Of a DNA stretch of 58,152 nucleotides, positions 35,295-42,685 are shown piece after piece. The DNA lies in the NCBI GenBank assembly GCA_964538515.1, contig CAZIEW010000028.1, positions 1 through 58,152 of the forward strand, given 5' to 3'. This DNA comes from CALBZH01 sp964538515. GTDB lineage: Bacteria; Desulfobacterota; Syntrophobacteria; Syntrophobacterales; Syntrophobacteraceae. Position 1 is the stretch's first letter, and every line of letters begins with the position of its first letter. Below the pieces are notes generated by a model. That model was given only the letters and a program-made list of their open reading frames with translations, did not search any database and had not been told where the DNA came from. A program made the position numbers and the translations under genes.

Positions 35295-36374
35295 ATGAAG
35301 ATCATCCCTCGCTATATTCTGAAGCATTTCCTACCCATCTTCGCCATTGCGATGGTCGCTTTTCTCGGTCTGTATGTCATCGTGGACTTTTTTGAGAAAG
35401 TCGATGAGCTTCTCGAAAAGAACGTGTCCGCGCATGACGCGGTTGCCTTTTTTCTCCTCAAGATGCCTTTCATCGCCATGCAGGGCGTACCCTTGATGAC
35501 CATGCTTGCAGCCCTCATCGCTCTAGGAATCCTTGGCCGAAACCGGGAGCTCGTGGCTCTCCAGTCGGTTGGCGTGAGCGCCACACGCTACACGGGTCCC
35601 ATTGTCCTCGCGGCGGCCGTGATTGCCCTCGTGCATTTCGGATTCGGAGAGACCGCTGCTCGGTCGCTCAACCAGCAAGCCCAGCTGATTTGGCAGCAGC
35701 AAGTGCAGCACAAGAAAGCGGCCTTGACGATGACCCAGGAAAACGTCTGGTATCACGGACAGAACGTCATTTTCCAGATCCGGCTCCACGACCGAAAGCA
35801 ACAAACCCTCGAAAAAGTCTCCCTGTTCTTCATGGACGATGCGTTCAAGCTCATCCAAAGGGTGGATGCCCGCCGGCTGCGGTGGCAAGACGGTGGTTGG
35901 CTGGCCGAGGACGGACTGCTCCTGCGGTTTTCAGGTGCCGAGACCCACCAGGAATGGTTCGAGCAGCGCAAGCTCGACCTGACGGAGACTCCCGACGACT
36001 TCGCAAGCATCGCCACGCTGCCCGAGGATTTGGGGTGGCTGGATCTTTACGAGTATACGAAGAAGATCCGGCACGAAGGCTACAATGCCATTCCCTACGA
36101 AGTGGAGCTCCACCTGCGCATGGCCTCCTCCTTCACCACGATCATCCTGGCCCTCGTGGGGATCTTCATCGCACTCAGGCAAGGTCTTCAGGGAGGTATC
36201 GCGGTGAGCACCGGCATTGGCTTGATCGTCGCATTCTTTTATCTGGCCATGCTCCACCTGGGCTGCTCCCTGGCAACCGCGAACATACTGCCTCCCTTCA
36301 TCGGCGTCTGGTCCGCCAACATCCTGTTCAGCGCCCTCGCCGTCTTTCTCTGGATGACCGAGGAGACGACGTAG
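35295..36374 (+). CDS. lptG: LPS export ABC transporter permease LptG
   Basis: The partner of LptF, 359 residues from ATG 35295, which lies two bases after the lptF stop; the longer frame from 35259 would overlap lptF and is not used. Diagnostic blocks are IPRYILKHFLPIFAIAMVAF at the start, FLLKMPFIAMQGVPLMTMLA, then ALGILGRNRELVALQSVGVS as coupling helix. The jellyroll spans about residues 130-260, and VELHLRMASSFTTIILALVG begins the C-terminal three-helix set. The lptB ATPase and lptAC genes are not in the window. 404 bases without a recognised gene follow. Confidence 0.94.
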   Translation: MKIIPRYILKHFLPIFAIAMVAFLGLYVIVDFFEKVDELLEKNVSAHDAVAFFLLKMPFIAMQGVPLMTMLAALIALGILGRNRELVALQSVGVSATRYTGPIVLAAAVIALVHFGFGETAARSLNQQAQLIWQQQVQHKKAALTMTQENVWYHGQNVIFQIRLHDRKQQTLEKVSLFFMDDAFKLIQRVDARRLRWQDGGWLAEDGLLLRFSGAETHQEWFEQRKLDLTETPDDFASIATLPEDLGWLDLYEYTKKIRHEGYNAIPYEVELHLRMASSFTTIILALVGIFIALRQGLQGGIAVSTGIGLIVAFFYLAMLHLGCSLATANILPPFIGVWSANILFSALAVFLWMTEETT

Positions 36375-36778
36375 CACCGTCATCAGATCACTGTACGGTG
36401 GACAATCTGGTCGATCCGAGACGCTGACATTTCACTTTTGCCACCACGCGAGTTTTCTAATGCACAGTCAACGGTCCTGTGCAATAAAGATGGGGTAAAT
36501 CTCAAGATCCGCTGTTTTGTGCCAGCCCGAGAGCTCGCACCCTCACCGCTCAACCGCACCTGGCCCCTATGGCCGAGCCGAGGCGATCGCTCTTGGCTCG
36601 GATACTCCCTTTGACAGCTCCTCGCTCCAACCTTGAACGACTCGAGCGCGACGCACCCGCGGTTCATGTCCATACCGCTCATAGCGCTTCTTGGGACAGT
36701 CAATTGCCCGGCTGGCTCGCTGCCTTCACAGCTCCAGTCACACACAACAAGCCCTCATGGAGAAGGAGGTGAAAAGTG
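36375..36778. other. 404-base non-coding stretch upstream of the lipoprotein gene
   Basis: No frame here has a family signature or a good ribosome site. A -35-like TTGACA occurs at 36611-36616 but no acceptable -10 follows. The last 15 bases carry the strong ribosome site GGAGGT (36765-36770) of the lipoprotein gene. The base composition is somewhat more AT-rich near 36430-36520. Confidence 0.5.
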
Positions 36779-37720
36779 ATGGGACGCCATCATGCCAAGG
36801 TGTTTGCAAAAGCTCTCTTGATTGTCCTTTTGGCCGGTTGTGCGCATACACCCAAACAGACTTTTGTTGTCGCGCATGATCCCGTCATGGATCAAAACGG
36901 GGGCGTTGTTTTGATTGCGGACGTATGCCTGCAGAAAGACGTGGTCGGAGACGGTGACTATTTTTCCATTTCCGAATCGAAGGAGGGCGCAAAGGCACTC
37001 CTCGCTTCCGCGCGCACATATCTGCGGGAGAAGCAAGTCTCGGTGCTTGCCGAGCTTGTCCCTTTCGTATGCGGATCCCTTGCTCATGGAGATCGTGCCG
37101 CTTCGTTCAAAGTGGCTGACCGCGTGGGTGGAGAGACGAAACAGGCCCGACCTCCCTTTGCCGTAGAGCCGGGAATCGGCGCGGATCCCGAGCTGCTAAG
37201 GGCACTCCTCATGCTGTCCGCGGAGGTCTACAGCCGCACCACGGGACAGCAAATGAACAACCAAGCCAAGCAGGCCAAGAAAGCAATCCCTCAATCGCCC
37301 CCTTTCACCGTGAGCGCCCAAGAGCTTGCGGAAGCCACTCAGTTGGTGGCTGAAAAGATGAATGCCTCGAGTGTTCTCTATCTTGGGGTCAACGGCACCA
37401 GCATCTCGACGGGAAAGGCCGTTGGGCAGGGTCTTCTCAGCGCCGCAATCGGCATGGCTACGGGCGTAGCGACGGGAGTAGCCACCCACGGAAACGCCTA
37501 CGTGATGTTTTTTCCGGGTTACTCCGTGGACTGGAGGAACATGAGCTGTGGCCTGCTGAATCTCGAGCTGGGGGAGTGCACGTGGTCGAGCTCGGCATCC
37601 GGTCCCGGTGACCCCATGAAGCCCAAAGTCGTGGCGGAGCCGCATCTCGTCGAGGGAATGCTGTACAGTTTGGTCCACAAACCGGCTCCGCAGCCGACAG
37701 CTCCCGAAAAGCAGCGGTAG
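36779..37720 (+). CDS. Putative lipoprotein of unknown function
   Basis: I do not recognise the family. From ATG 36779 (GGAGGT eight bases upstream; GTG 36776 also possible) the product is 313 residues. The N-terminus KVFAKALLIVLLAGC is a lipoprotein signal with the acylated Cys near residue 21. The middle has an alpha/beta character, with TVSAQELAEATQLVAEKMNA and SSVLYLGVNG. A Gly/Ala-rich hydrophobic segment with the tandem ATGVATGVATHG lies near residue 230 and could be a membrane-inserting or loop element. The C-terminus is proline-rich. It lies 158 bases upstream of the RiPP precursor on the same strand, with a possible promoter in between, so membership in that cluster is uncertain. Confidence 0.65.
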   Translation: MGRHHAKVFAKALLIVLLAGCAHTPKQTFVVAHDPVMDQNGGVVLIADVCLQKDVVGDGDYFSISESKEGAKALLASARTYLREKQVSVLAELVPFVCGSLAHGDRAASFKVADRVGGETKQARPPFAVEPGIGADPELLRALLMLSAEVYSRTTGQQMNNQAKQAKKAIPQSPPFTVSAQELAEATQLVAEKMNASSVLYLGVNGTSISTGKAVGQGLLSAAIGMATGVATGVATHGNAYVMFFPGYSVDWRNMSCGLLNLELGECTWSSSASGPGDPMKPKVVAEPHLVEGMLYSLVHKPAPQPTAPEKQR

Positions 37721-37775
37721 TCCTCTCCCACTCTGTGTGTCACTCACTCGCAGCTCATTTTTTTAGAGGTAGCGC

Positions 37776-37820
37776 ATGAAAACCCTTGACCTCATATCGC
37801 TCTCTAAAGTAACCAGGTAA
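37776..37820 (+). CDS. Possible 14-codon leader ORF
   Basis: ATG to TAA encodes MKTLDLISLSKVTR. An AGAGGT site stands five bases upstream, after a T7 tract. It lies 58 bases before the precursor gene. It may be a leader peptide, a remnant, or chance; the promoter candidate at 37786-37815 overlaps it, so both cannot be functional on one transcript start. Confidence 0.2.
   Translation: MKTLDLISLSKVTR
37786..37815 (+). promoter_or_regulatory. Weak promoter candidate before the RiPP precursor
   Basis: TTGACC (37786-37791), 18-base spacer, TAACCA (37810-37815). A start near 37822 would give a leader of about 57 bases to the precursor ATG. Both hexamers are imperfect. Confidence 0.3.
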
Positions 37821-37878
37821 ATAAATGTAAAGGTCATGGGTTGTTCGAAGTGATTGTTTTCACGAGGAGGAGGAAACG

Positions 37879-38001
37879 ATGGCTAGAGAATTGGATCAGG
37901 AGAAGGACCTCACCAAGAAAAGCTACGAGAAACCCAAAATGGAGCAGCATGAGCCTTTGGAGGAGGCAACGGCTATCGTCTATTATTATTACCTGTTCTA
38001 A
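37879..38001 (+). CDS. RiPP precursor peptide, lasso-type leader with Tyr4 core
   Basis: A 40-residue ORF with an excellent GAGGAGGAGG site upstream. The leader is charged. Tyr16, Pro19, Met21 and Thr31 reproduce the lasso leader pattern YxxPxLxxxGxxxxxT at exact spacing (Met for Leu, Glu25 for Gly); the fusilassin leader is the model I compare with. Lasso leaders are cut one residue after that Thr, which here gives cleavage after Ala32 and the core IVYYYYLF. The core has no Asp, Glu, Ser, Thr or Cys. A lasso ring needs an acidic side chain at core position 7 to 9, so a lasso product is impossible; the four tyrosines are the only side chains open to phosphorylation or glycosylation. The Val-Tyr pair recalls MftA of mycofactocin. 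B2 and PqqD genes follow. I found no second copy. Confidence 0.8.
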   Translation: MARELDQEKDLTKKSYEKPKMEQHEPLEEATAIVYYYYLF

Positions 38002-38193
38002 GCCGCTGGGGATTCTCCCAATCGGGAGGCCCAAATTCATTTAAAGACCTCTATGGTGTTTCCAGCAGTTCAACCCACCAAAGCTTGGTTTGTGCTGTGG
38101 GCCTCATTTCGGGGGCGATCACAGATGCTTCGGCCAGGTCCCGACCGACCGGCCCCGGAGAATTGGACAAACGATTCCTGATGAGGCTGGAAT

Positions 38194-38628
38194 GTGCTTA
38201 CGAGAAAGAGTGATGGCTCCTTCCCGAACGGGTGGGAGCCATCTTTTTTGGCTCTCCTGCTCTGGAGCAACCTGTTTGTCGCGTTGACCCGGGTTTTTGG
38301 AGTCCCGAAGACCATGGGATACATCCGGCTGCTGGCGCAGACGCGTCCCATACCGCCGGGATCCCTGGATGGTGTTTCACGAAAGGTGGATGCTCTCCGC
38401 AAGACCTTTGGCTTCCTCCTGCTGGCCAGGAAGCAACCTTGTCTCATTCGAGGCCTGTCGATCTATTTTTATGGCAAAAGGATGGACCTTCCCGTTTCTC
38501 TTTGCTTTGGCGCTCGATTGCAGTCAGGCAGTCTCAAAGGGCACTGCTGGATACGTGAGCAGGGTATGCTGCGATTTGAGGTTGAAGATGTGATTGAGCA
38601 ATTTGCTACATTCCTTGAGTATGACTAG
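38194..38628 (+). CDS. Lasso-type B2 leader peptidase (transglutaminase-like)
   Basis: A 144-residue protein matching the PF13471 type Transglut_core3 fold used by lasso peptide B2 proteases to cleave the leader. The catalytic Cys83 lies in QPCLIRGLSIYFYGKRM, with His117 in KGHCWIREQG; the third catalytic Asp is probably in FEVEDV. The N-terminal hydrophobic block FLALLLWSNLFVALTRVFG is typical of B2 N-termini. The start is uncertain: GTG 38194 has TGAGG seven bases upstream, while TTG 38248 lies just after an intrinsic terminator (38212-38249) and may use GGGAG at 38234. An in-frame stop at 38182 limits upstream extension. It is cleaved product of no fusion with B1, which follows separately. 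Confidence 0.83.
   Translation: MLTRKSDGSFPNGWEPSFLALLLWSNLFVALTRVFGVPKTMGYIRLLAQTRPIPPGSLDGVSRKVDALRKTFGFLLLARKQPCLIRGLSIYFYGKRMDLPVSLCFGARLQSGSLKGHCWIREQGMLRFEVEDVIEQFATFLEYD
38212..38249 (+). terminator. Intrinsic terminator or attenuator between precursor and B2
   Basis: GATGGCTCC (38212-38220) pairs perfectly with GGAGCCATC (38235-38243), and the T6 tract 38244-38249 follows immediately. Position and form are those of a Rho-independent terminator. It lies 210 bases after the precursor stop and at the start of the B2 frame, so it would give much precursor mRNA and less maturation-gene mRNA by readthrough. Confidence 0.85.
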
Positions 38629-38640
38629 GAGCTGATTGCC

Positions 38641-38901
38641 GTGGCCTATTCATTGACGGAAGAATTTGTTTGGAAGGAAGTTGGGGATCAGGTAGTTGTA
38701 TTAAATCTTGACTCCGGCGTTTACTATTCCCTCAATCCTACCGGAAGCCGAGTTTGGAAAGGATTGATGGAGCAATCTTCACTGGAAGATATCGTAGGAA
38801 AGCTCTGTGATGAATATCGTGTAAATGAAGCAACGGCAAGAAAAGATGCAGAAGAAATGATCGACCAATTTCTTGCGAAGAAGATGTTGGTGCGCGACTA
38901 A
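38641..38901 (+). CDS. PqqD-family RiPP recognition protein (lasso B1-like)
   Basis: An 86-residue RRE protein. The winged-helix PqqD pattern is complete: EEFVWKEVGDQVVVLNLDSG and YYSLNPTGSRVWKGL, followed by helix residues LEDIVGKLCDEYRVNEATAR and DAEEMIDQFLAKKMLV. These proteins bind the leader peptide as an added beta strand and guide the modifying enzymes. GTG 38641 is preceded by AGGAG that overlaps the B2 stop, so the genes are coupled. It is the size of a stand-alone lasso B1 and presumably works with both the B2 protease and the radical SAM enzyme. Confidence 0.92.
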   Translation: MAYSLTEEFVWKEVGDQVVVLNLDSGVYYSLNPTGSRVWKGLMEQSSLEDIVGKLCDEYRVNEATARKDAEEMIDQFLAKKMLVRD

Positions 38902-38924
38902 CCGTCATCATAACAGAAGGCCAA

Positions 38925-39665
38925 ATGCTGCGAGTCGTCTTTCTCGGTTCAGAACTGCAAATGCTTGACGCGGTCAGGACCTCTCCTGTTCACCTGTTGG
39001 GCGTGTATCTGCCACCTATTCGATGCTCCCGATGGAAGCCGAGAGAGTGGCTGCTGCGCTTCCGGGTGATGCGAGTGGCTTTGTCGCCTCTTGCTCGTAT
39101 GAACGGGGCATTTTTCCGGAAGTGGCGACGGACGATCGAAACGTATGCGCTCACCGACTATCTCGCTCTGAATCGCATCCGGGCTTTGCGAGCCCCACAC
39201 GTCAATGCTCCCGAATTCCTGAAGACCCTCGCCGACCTGCAGCCGGATCTCGGGATTGTTGCCAACTTCGGTCAAATCCTTCGCGAGCCGCTCCTCCAAA
39301 TTCCCAGACTCGGATTCATCAACTTCCACCCCACGCTGCTCCCCCGTTACCGCGGCCCCACTCCCTTTGGACACATCCTGCTCAACGGTGAGAAGCGATC
39401 CGGTGCGACCTGGCATTTCATGACATCGCAGATCGACCGTGGAGACATCCTGGCTCAGGAGGAGCTCGATATTGACCCGCGGGACACCACTCTGGATCTG
39501 GCGATCAAATCGCTTTGCTGCGGGGTGAAGATGCTCCGTCCCCTGTTGCAGCAGCTCGAAGACGGGTCGTTTTGCGCGCGAGCGCAAAACGAGATCGAGG
39601 CGACCTATTACCCTAAATTGAGCCGCGACCAAAAGGAGCGGTTGAAAGAGCTGGGAAGGTTTTGA
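38925..39665 (+). CDS. Formyltransferase-family protein in RiPP cluster
   Basis: A 246-residue protein with the N-terminal fold of methionyl-tRNA and sugar formyltransferases. The catalytic triad is visible: Asn133 and His135 in GFINFHPTLLPRYRG and Asp171 in SQIDRGDIL. The family would use N10-formyl-tetrahydrofolate to formylate an amine. The C-terminal tRNA-binding domain of Fmt is absent, so it is not the housekeeping enzyme. A possible acceptor is the free N-terminus of the core peptide or an amino sugar placed by the glycosyltransferase. Strongly conserved active site, unusual N-terminal part (residues about 30-90 are basic and divergent). ATG 38925 has AGAAGG upstream; its TGA stop overlaps the next frame. 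Confidence 0.85.
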   Translation: MLRVVFLGSELQMLDAVRTSPVHLLGVYLPPIRCSRWKPREWLLRFRVMRVALSPLARMNGAFFRKWRRTIETYALTDYLALNRIRALRAPHVNAPEFLKTLADLQPDLGIVANFGQILREPLLQIPRLGFINFHPTLLPRYRGPTPFGHILLNGEKRSGATWHFMTSQIDRGDILAQEELDIDPRDTTLDLAIKSLCCGVKMLRPLLQQLEDGSFCARAQNEIEATYYPKLSRDQKERLKELGRF

Positions 39666-39667
39666 CC

Positions 39668-41671
39668 GTGAGGGCTCATGCGTTCTTGAATCTGGGCGAG
39701 CTTGGCGTCCAAATCGGCTTCCCTTCCCCTCGCTTCGAGGAGGAGGCCCACCGGCACATTTGCCTTTCGGAGACCTTTACGAATCGAGTCATCGGCCTCA
39801 TCGATTATATCGAAGATGATTCCGTCTCAGGCCTCATACGAAGCCCGTGCAAGCCCAACGTCGTCTACATCGAAAAGCACCCGATCGAAGACGGGCACGA
39901 CCGTACGATTCTCAGAATGTTCGATCGGTACACCATCTCGCTCGACATCCGGGAGCGCCGCATTGCCGTTCGTTATCCGTCGAAAGCACCCGTGAGTCTC
40001 ATGCTGGATGACGTCCTCCAGGCGGCCCTCCAACCCATCATGGAGAGTGTCGGGGGATTCATTCTTCATGGCTCCTGCATGGCGCTTGCGGAGAATGCGA
40101 TTGTCTTCATGGGCAATTCCGGCTCGGGGAAGTCAACGACGGCCTTCAACCTGACCCGCTTCGGCTTCCGCTGTTACGCCGACGACGCGGTCCTCGTGAC
40201 GCCGGTCGGAGACCGTCTCTGGGCTTGGCCCCTTTCCCGCGAGCTTTCCATTCGCCCGCTCTCCTTCATGTTCTTTCGAAAGCAAGGGGTCCGTCTCAAC
40301 GGCTATCGGAAAGATGGCGAAAAGTACTATTTTGCATCGACCGCGAACGCCGGGGAAGGTGCGATCCTTAAGCACATTTGCTTTCTGGAAACCTCCGGGG
40401 AGAACGAATCCACCATCCTGCGGCTCGATCCGGAGCAGACGCTTGGGATCCTTTTGAGAGAAAAGCGGCATTTTTCTTTCATGGGGCGCAGCTCAGCGGA
40501 GTCCTATTCCAGGGTTCTGGCGGCCAAGGTCCCACAACCGCTGCTGGCCAGAGTCGGCATTGACCTGGAAGCCCAAGGGAAGGCCTTTGATTGCCTCATG
40601 CGGGGAGCCGCCCCCGTCTCACCTGCCGGGAGGACCGCCGACGCCATCGACGTCCAAGGGCGCAAAGCAAAGATGGCCTTGATCCGGGAAGCTTGGACCA
40701 ATCCAGGCCGTGAGCCATTGGAGAAGCTTATTCCGCTCCTTGGAGACTTTGATCTTAAGGTCTTTACGGCTGTCCTGGCCTTCTTTCAAAACTATGCCCT
40801 GGCTCACCTGGAGGCTGTGACTCCCCCCCACGTGGAGAGCAACATTTCGCACCTCAAGGCGAGGGCCTCATGGCTGCGTACGGAAGGATGGCTCGCGGGC
40901 ATTGAGGCCTTGGTATCACAGTCGAGCAAGGAGGTTTTCGAGCGGTTCGCCACCGCATGGTTTAAGTCGGCACCGCTGCTCTACCCGTTCATGAGGATGG
41001 TCGCGAGGGCGCATCCCGAGCTGGACGTCACGATCGAGAGTGGATGGACTCGCTGCCGAGAGGGCTCTCATGGCGAGACACAGGATATGCCCGGTGTTGC
41101 AATCCACGTGACCGATCTCGATGCGGCTTCCGTCTTTTCGAAGCGTGACGTCTGCTCCATCTGGGACGCAGCCCTCTCGTCGCATGAGATTGCGCCTCAG
41201 CAAGTCCGGCTCCGCTACTGGCTGTCGGCAAGCGATCCTTCCGGCTGGCATGCTATGATTGATTTTTTGACCCGGCTGGACACGCCGCCGGCCGTCACCC
41301 TCATCCCGGTGGACGGCATCGCGGAGAGCCCGCTTGACGTCGGGATCGGATGCATTCGGTCCGCGTGGAACCGCGGAGTCAAGGCGCAACTGTCACGGCT
41401 GACCCCCCTTTGCCGCATCCGTGAGGGGGACGCAAACGCGCTGTTGAGCGCAAATCAAATGGAGAGATGCATCGATCCTCGAGTACGGCAACGATACCTT
41501 CTTCAAGAAGGCGGAGACATCGGTGATTGGGTCGACTTCAGCCCCGGCAGCACCCTGACATGGGAGCAGGCCCGAATCCGATGGACGGAGAAGCCTCTCG
41601 CGGCGTGCAGCGCATGCTGCCTGTATCCTGCCGGCCTGTGCCGGGGAGGTTACACGAAACAGCTTCCATAA
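39668..41671 (+). CDS. HPr-kinase-like kinase with C-terminal SPASM-like tail
   Basis: A 667-residue protein. About residues 100-290 form the HprK-type P-loop kinase: GGFILHGSCMALAENAIVFM, Walker A GNSGSGKST (149-157) and YADDAVLV near residue 172. Such kinases phosphorylate lasso peptides. The remaining 370 residues match no fold I know by eye; the extreme C-terminus has CSACCLYPAGLCRGGY (647-662), which has the same CX2CX7CX3 spacing as the auxiliary cluster of the radical SAM neighbour, with Tyr in place of the final Cys. I infer a degenerate SPASM-like domain. GTG 39668 is eight bases after GGGAAGG and is preferred; TTG 39662 overlaps the formyltransferase stop (TTGA). Confidence 0.82.
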   Translation: MRAHAFLNLGELGVQIGFPSPRFEEEAHRHICLSETFTNRVIGLIDYIEDDSVSGLIRSPCKPNVVYIEKHPIEDGHDRTILRMFDRYTISLDIRERRIAVRYPSKAPVSLMLDDVLQAALQPIMESVGGFILHGSCMALAENAIVFMGNSGSGKSTTAFNLTRFGFRCYADDAVLVTPVGDRLWAWPLSRELSIRPLSFMFFRKQGVRLNGYRKDGEKYYFASTANAGEGAILKHICFLETSGENESTILRLDPEQTLGILLREKRHFSFMGRSSAESYSRVLAAKVPQPLLARVGIDLEAQGKAFDCLMRGAAPVSPAGRTADAIDVQGRKAKMALIREAWTNPGREPLEKLIPLLGDFDLKVFTAVLAFFQNYALAHLEAVTPPHVESNISHLKARASWLRTEGWLAGIEALVSQSSKEVFERFATAWFKSAPLLYPFMRMVARAHPELDVTIESGWTRCREGSHGETQDMPGVAIHVTDLDAASVFSKRDVCSIWDAALSSHEIAPQQVRLRYWLSASDPSGWHAMIDFLTRLDTPPAVTLIPVDGIAESPLDVGIGCIRSAWNRGVKAQLSRLTPLCRIREGDANALLSANQMERCIDPRVRQRYLLQEGGDIGDWVDFSPGSTLTWEQARIRWTEKPLAACSACCLYPAGLCRGGYTKQLP

Positions 41672-41706
41672 AAGGGACATCGGCGTCGGAGAAAGGAGCC
41701 ATCTCG

Positions 41707-42672
41707 ATGGCCAACACGTTGTTCACCACCTACTGCAACAGGAACTGCTCCTACTGTTTCGCGAAAGAGAAGGTTGACCTTGGCCGCAATCAAGGTGATC
41801 CGTCCAAGAATTTGAGCACCGAAGGTCTCGAGAAAATCATTGATTTCTTCAAGCGAAGCCAGTTGACCCGCTTTGTGGTCCTCGGGGGTGAGCCGACCCT
41901 CCATCCCCACTTTGGCCCGATGCTCGACCGTATCCTCGATGAGCCGAGCTTCGACTCCGTCATGGTCTTCACCAATGCTCTCATGCCGGAACGTGCGCGG
42001 GCCTATCTTGCCAATCAACGAGATCAGCGCATTCACGTCGCCGTCAATCTGAACGCGGAAAAGGAATACACTCCCTCCCAATGGGCTCACGTCAACGAGA
42101 CCCTCCATGCCCTTGGGTCAAAGGTTGGCCTTGGAATCAATGTCTACGCACCGGGCCAGGATTACGAATTCCTGATCGACGCCATTTTGCGTCACGGCCT
42201 GACCAAGCACGTGAGGGTCGGGCTGACACACCCGGTTTCAGGGTCTGGGAACCTCCACGCGCACACAGAAGATTTCCCGGCCATAGCTGAAGACCTGGTG
42301 CGATTCGCGGCGCTGGGTGCAGCCCATGGCATCAGCTTTTCGTTCGATTGCGGCTTCACGTTCTGCATGTTCAGCTTGGATCAGCACAAGGAGCTGCTCC
42401 GACATGCCGTCCGGTTCAAGTCCGTTTGCTCTCCCATCATCGACATCGGTCCCGATCTCACCATCTGGCGGTGCTTTCCGATGGTCAACCGAGCCAATGC
42501 ACGTTTGGAGGATTTCCAGGTCAAAAATGAGATGATCCGTTTTTACAATCAGAAATTCGGCAAATACCTTCCCATGGGTAATCGGCCCGAGTGCCCCCAA
42601 TGCCAATACCGAGTGCACGGACTGTGCAGCGGAGGCTGTCTGGCCCGCACGCTCGATTCGTTCGGAAAGTAG
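41707..42672 (+). CDS. Radical SAM enzyme with SPASM-like auxiliary cluster
   Basis: A 321-residue radical SAM protein. Cys10, Cys14 and Cys17 (CNRNCSYC) bind the catalytic 4Fe-4S cluster, and VVLGGEPTLHPHF near residue 60 is the GGE motif that contacts SAM. The C-terminus has CPQCQYRVHGLCSGGC with cysteines 296, 299, 307 and 311, and a further pair in VCSPIIDIGPDLTIWRCFPM. This is a SPASM-like auxiliary cluster with spacing CX2CX7CX3C rather than the usual CX2CX5CX3C. Enzymes of this type modify peptide precursors guided by PqqD-like proteins. ATG 41707 has AAGGAG upstream; the longer open frame is not used. The likely substrate is the Tyr4 core. It precedes GT9 by 13 bases. Confidence 0.9.
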   Translation: MANTLFTTYCNRNCSYCFAKEKVDLGRNQGDPSKNLSTEGLEKIIDFFKRSQLTRFVVLGGEPTLHPHFGPMLDRILDEPSFDSVMVFTNALMPERARAYLANQRDQRIHVAVNLNAEKEYTPSQWAHVNETLHALGSKVGLGINVYAPGQDYEFLIDAILRHGLTKHVRVGLTHPVSGSGNLHAHTEDFPAIAEDLVRFAALGAAHGISFSFDCGFTFCMFSLDQHKELLRHAVRFKSVCSPIIDIGPDLTIWRCFPMVNRANARLEDFQVKNEMIRFYNQKFGKYLPMGNRPECPQCQYRVHGLCSGGCLARTLDSFGK

Positions 42673-42685
42673 GCTGGAGGATGAT

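Noticed and set aside
38053..38181. A 42-codon frame between precursor and B2
   Set aside because: It has no ribosome site and an unremarkable composition. Its stop overlaps the B2 ribosome site. It could be real, but nothing supports it.
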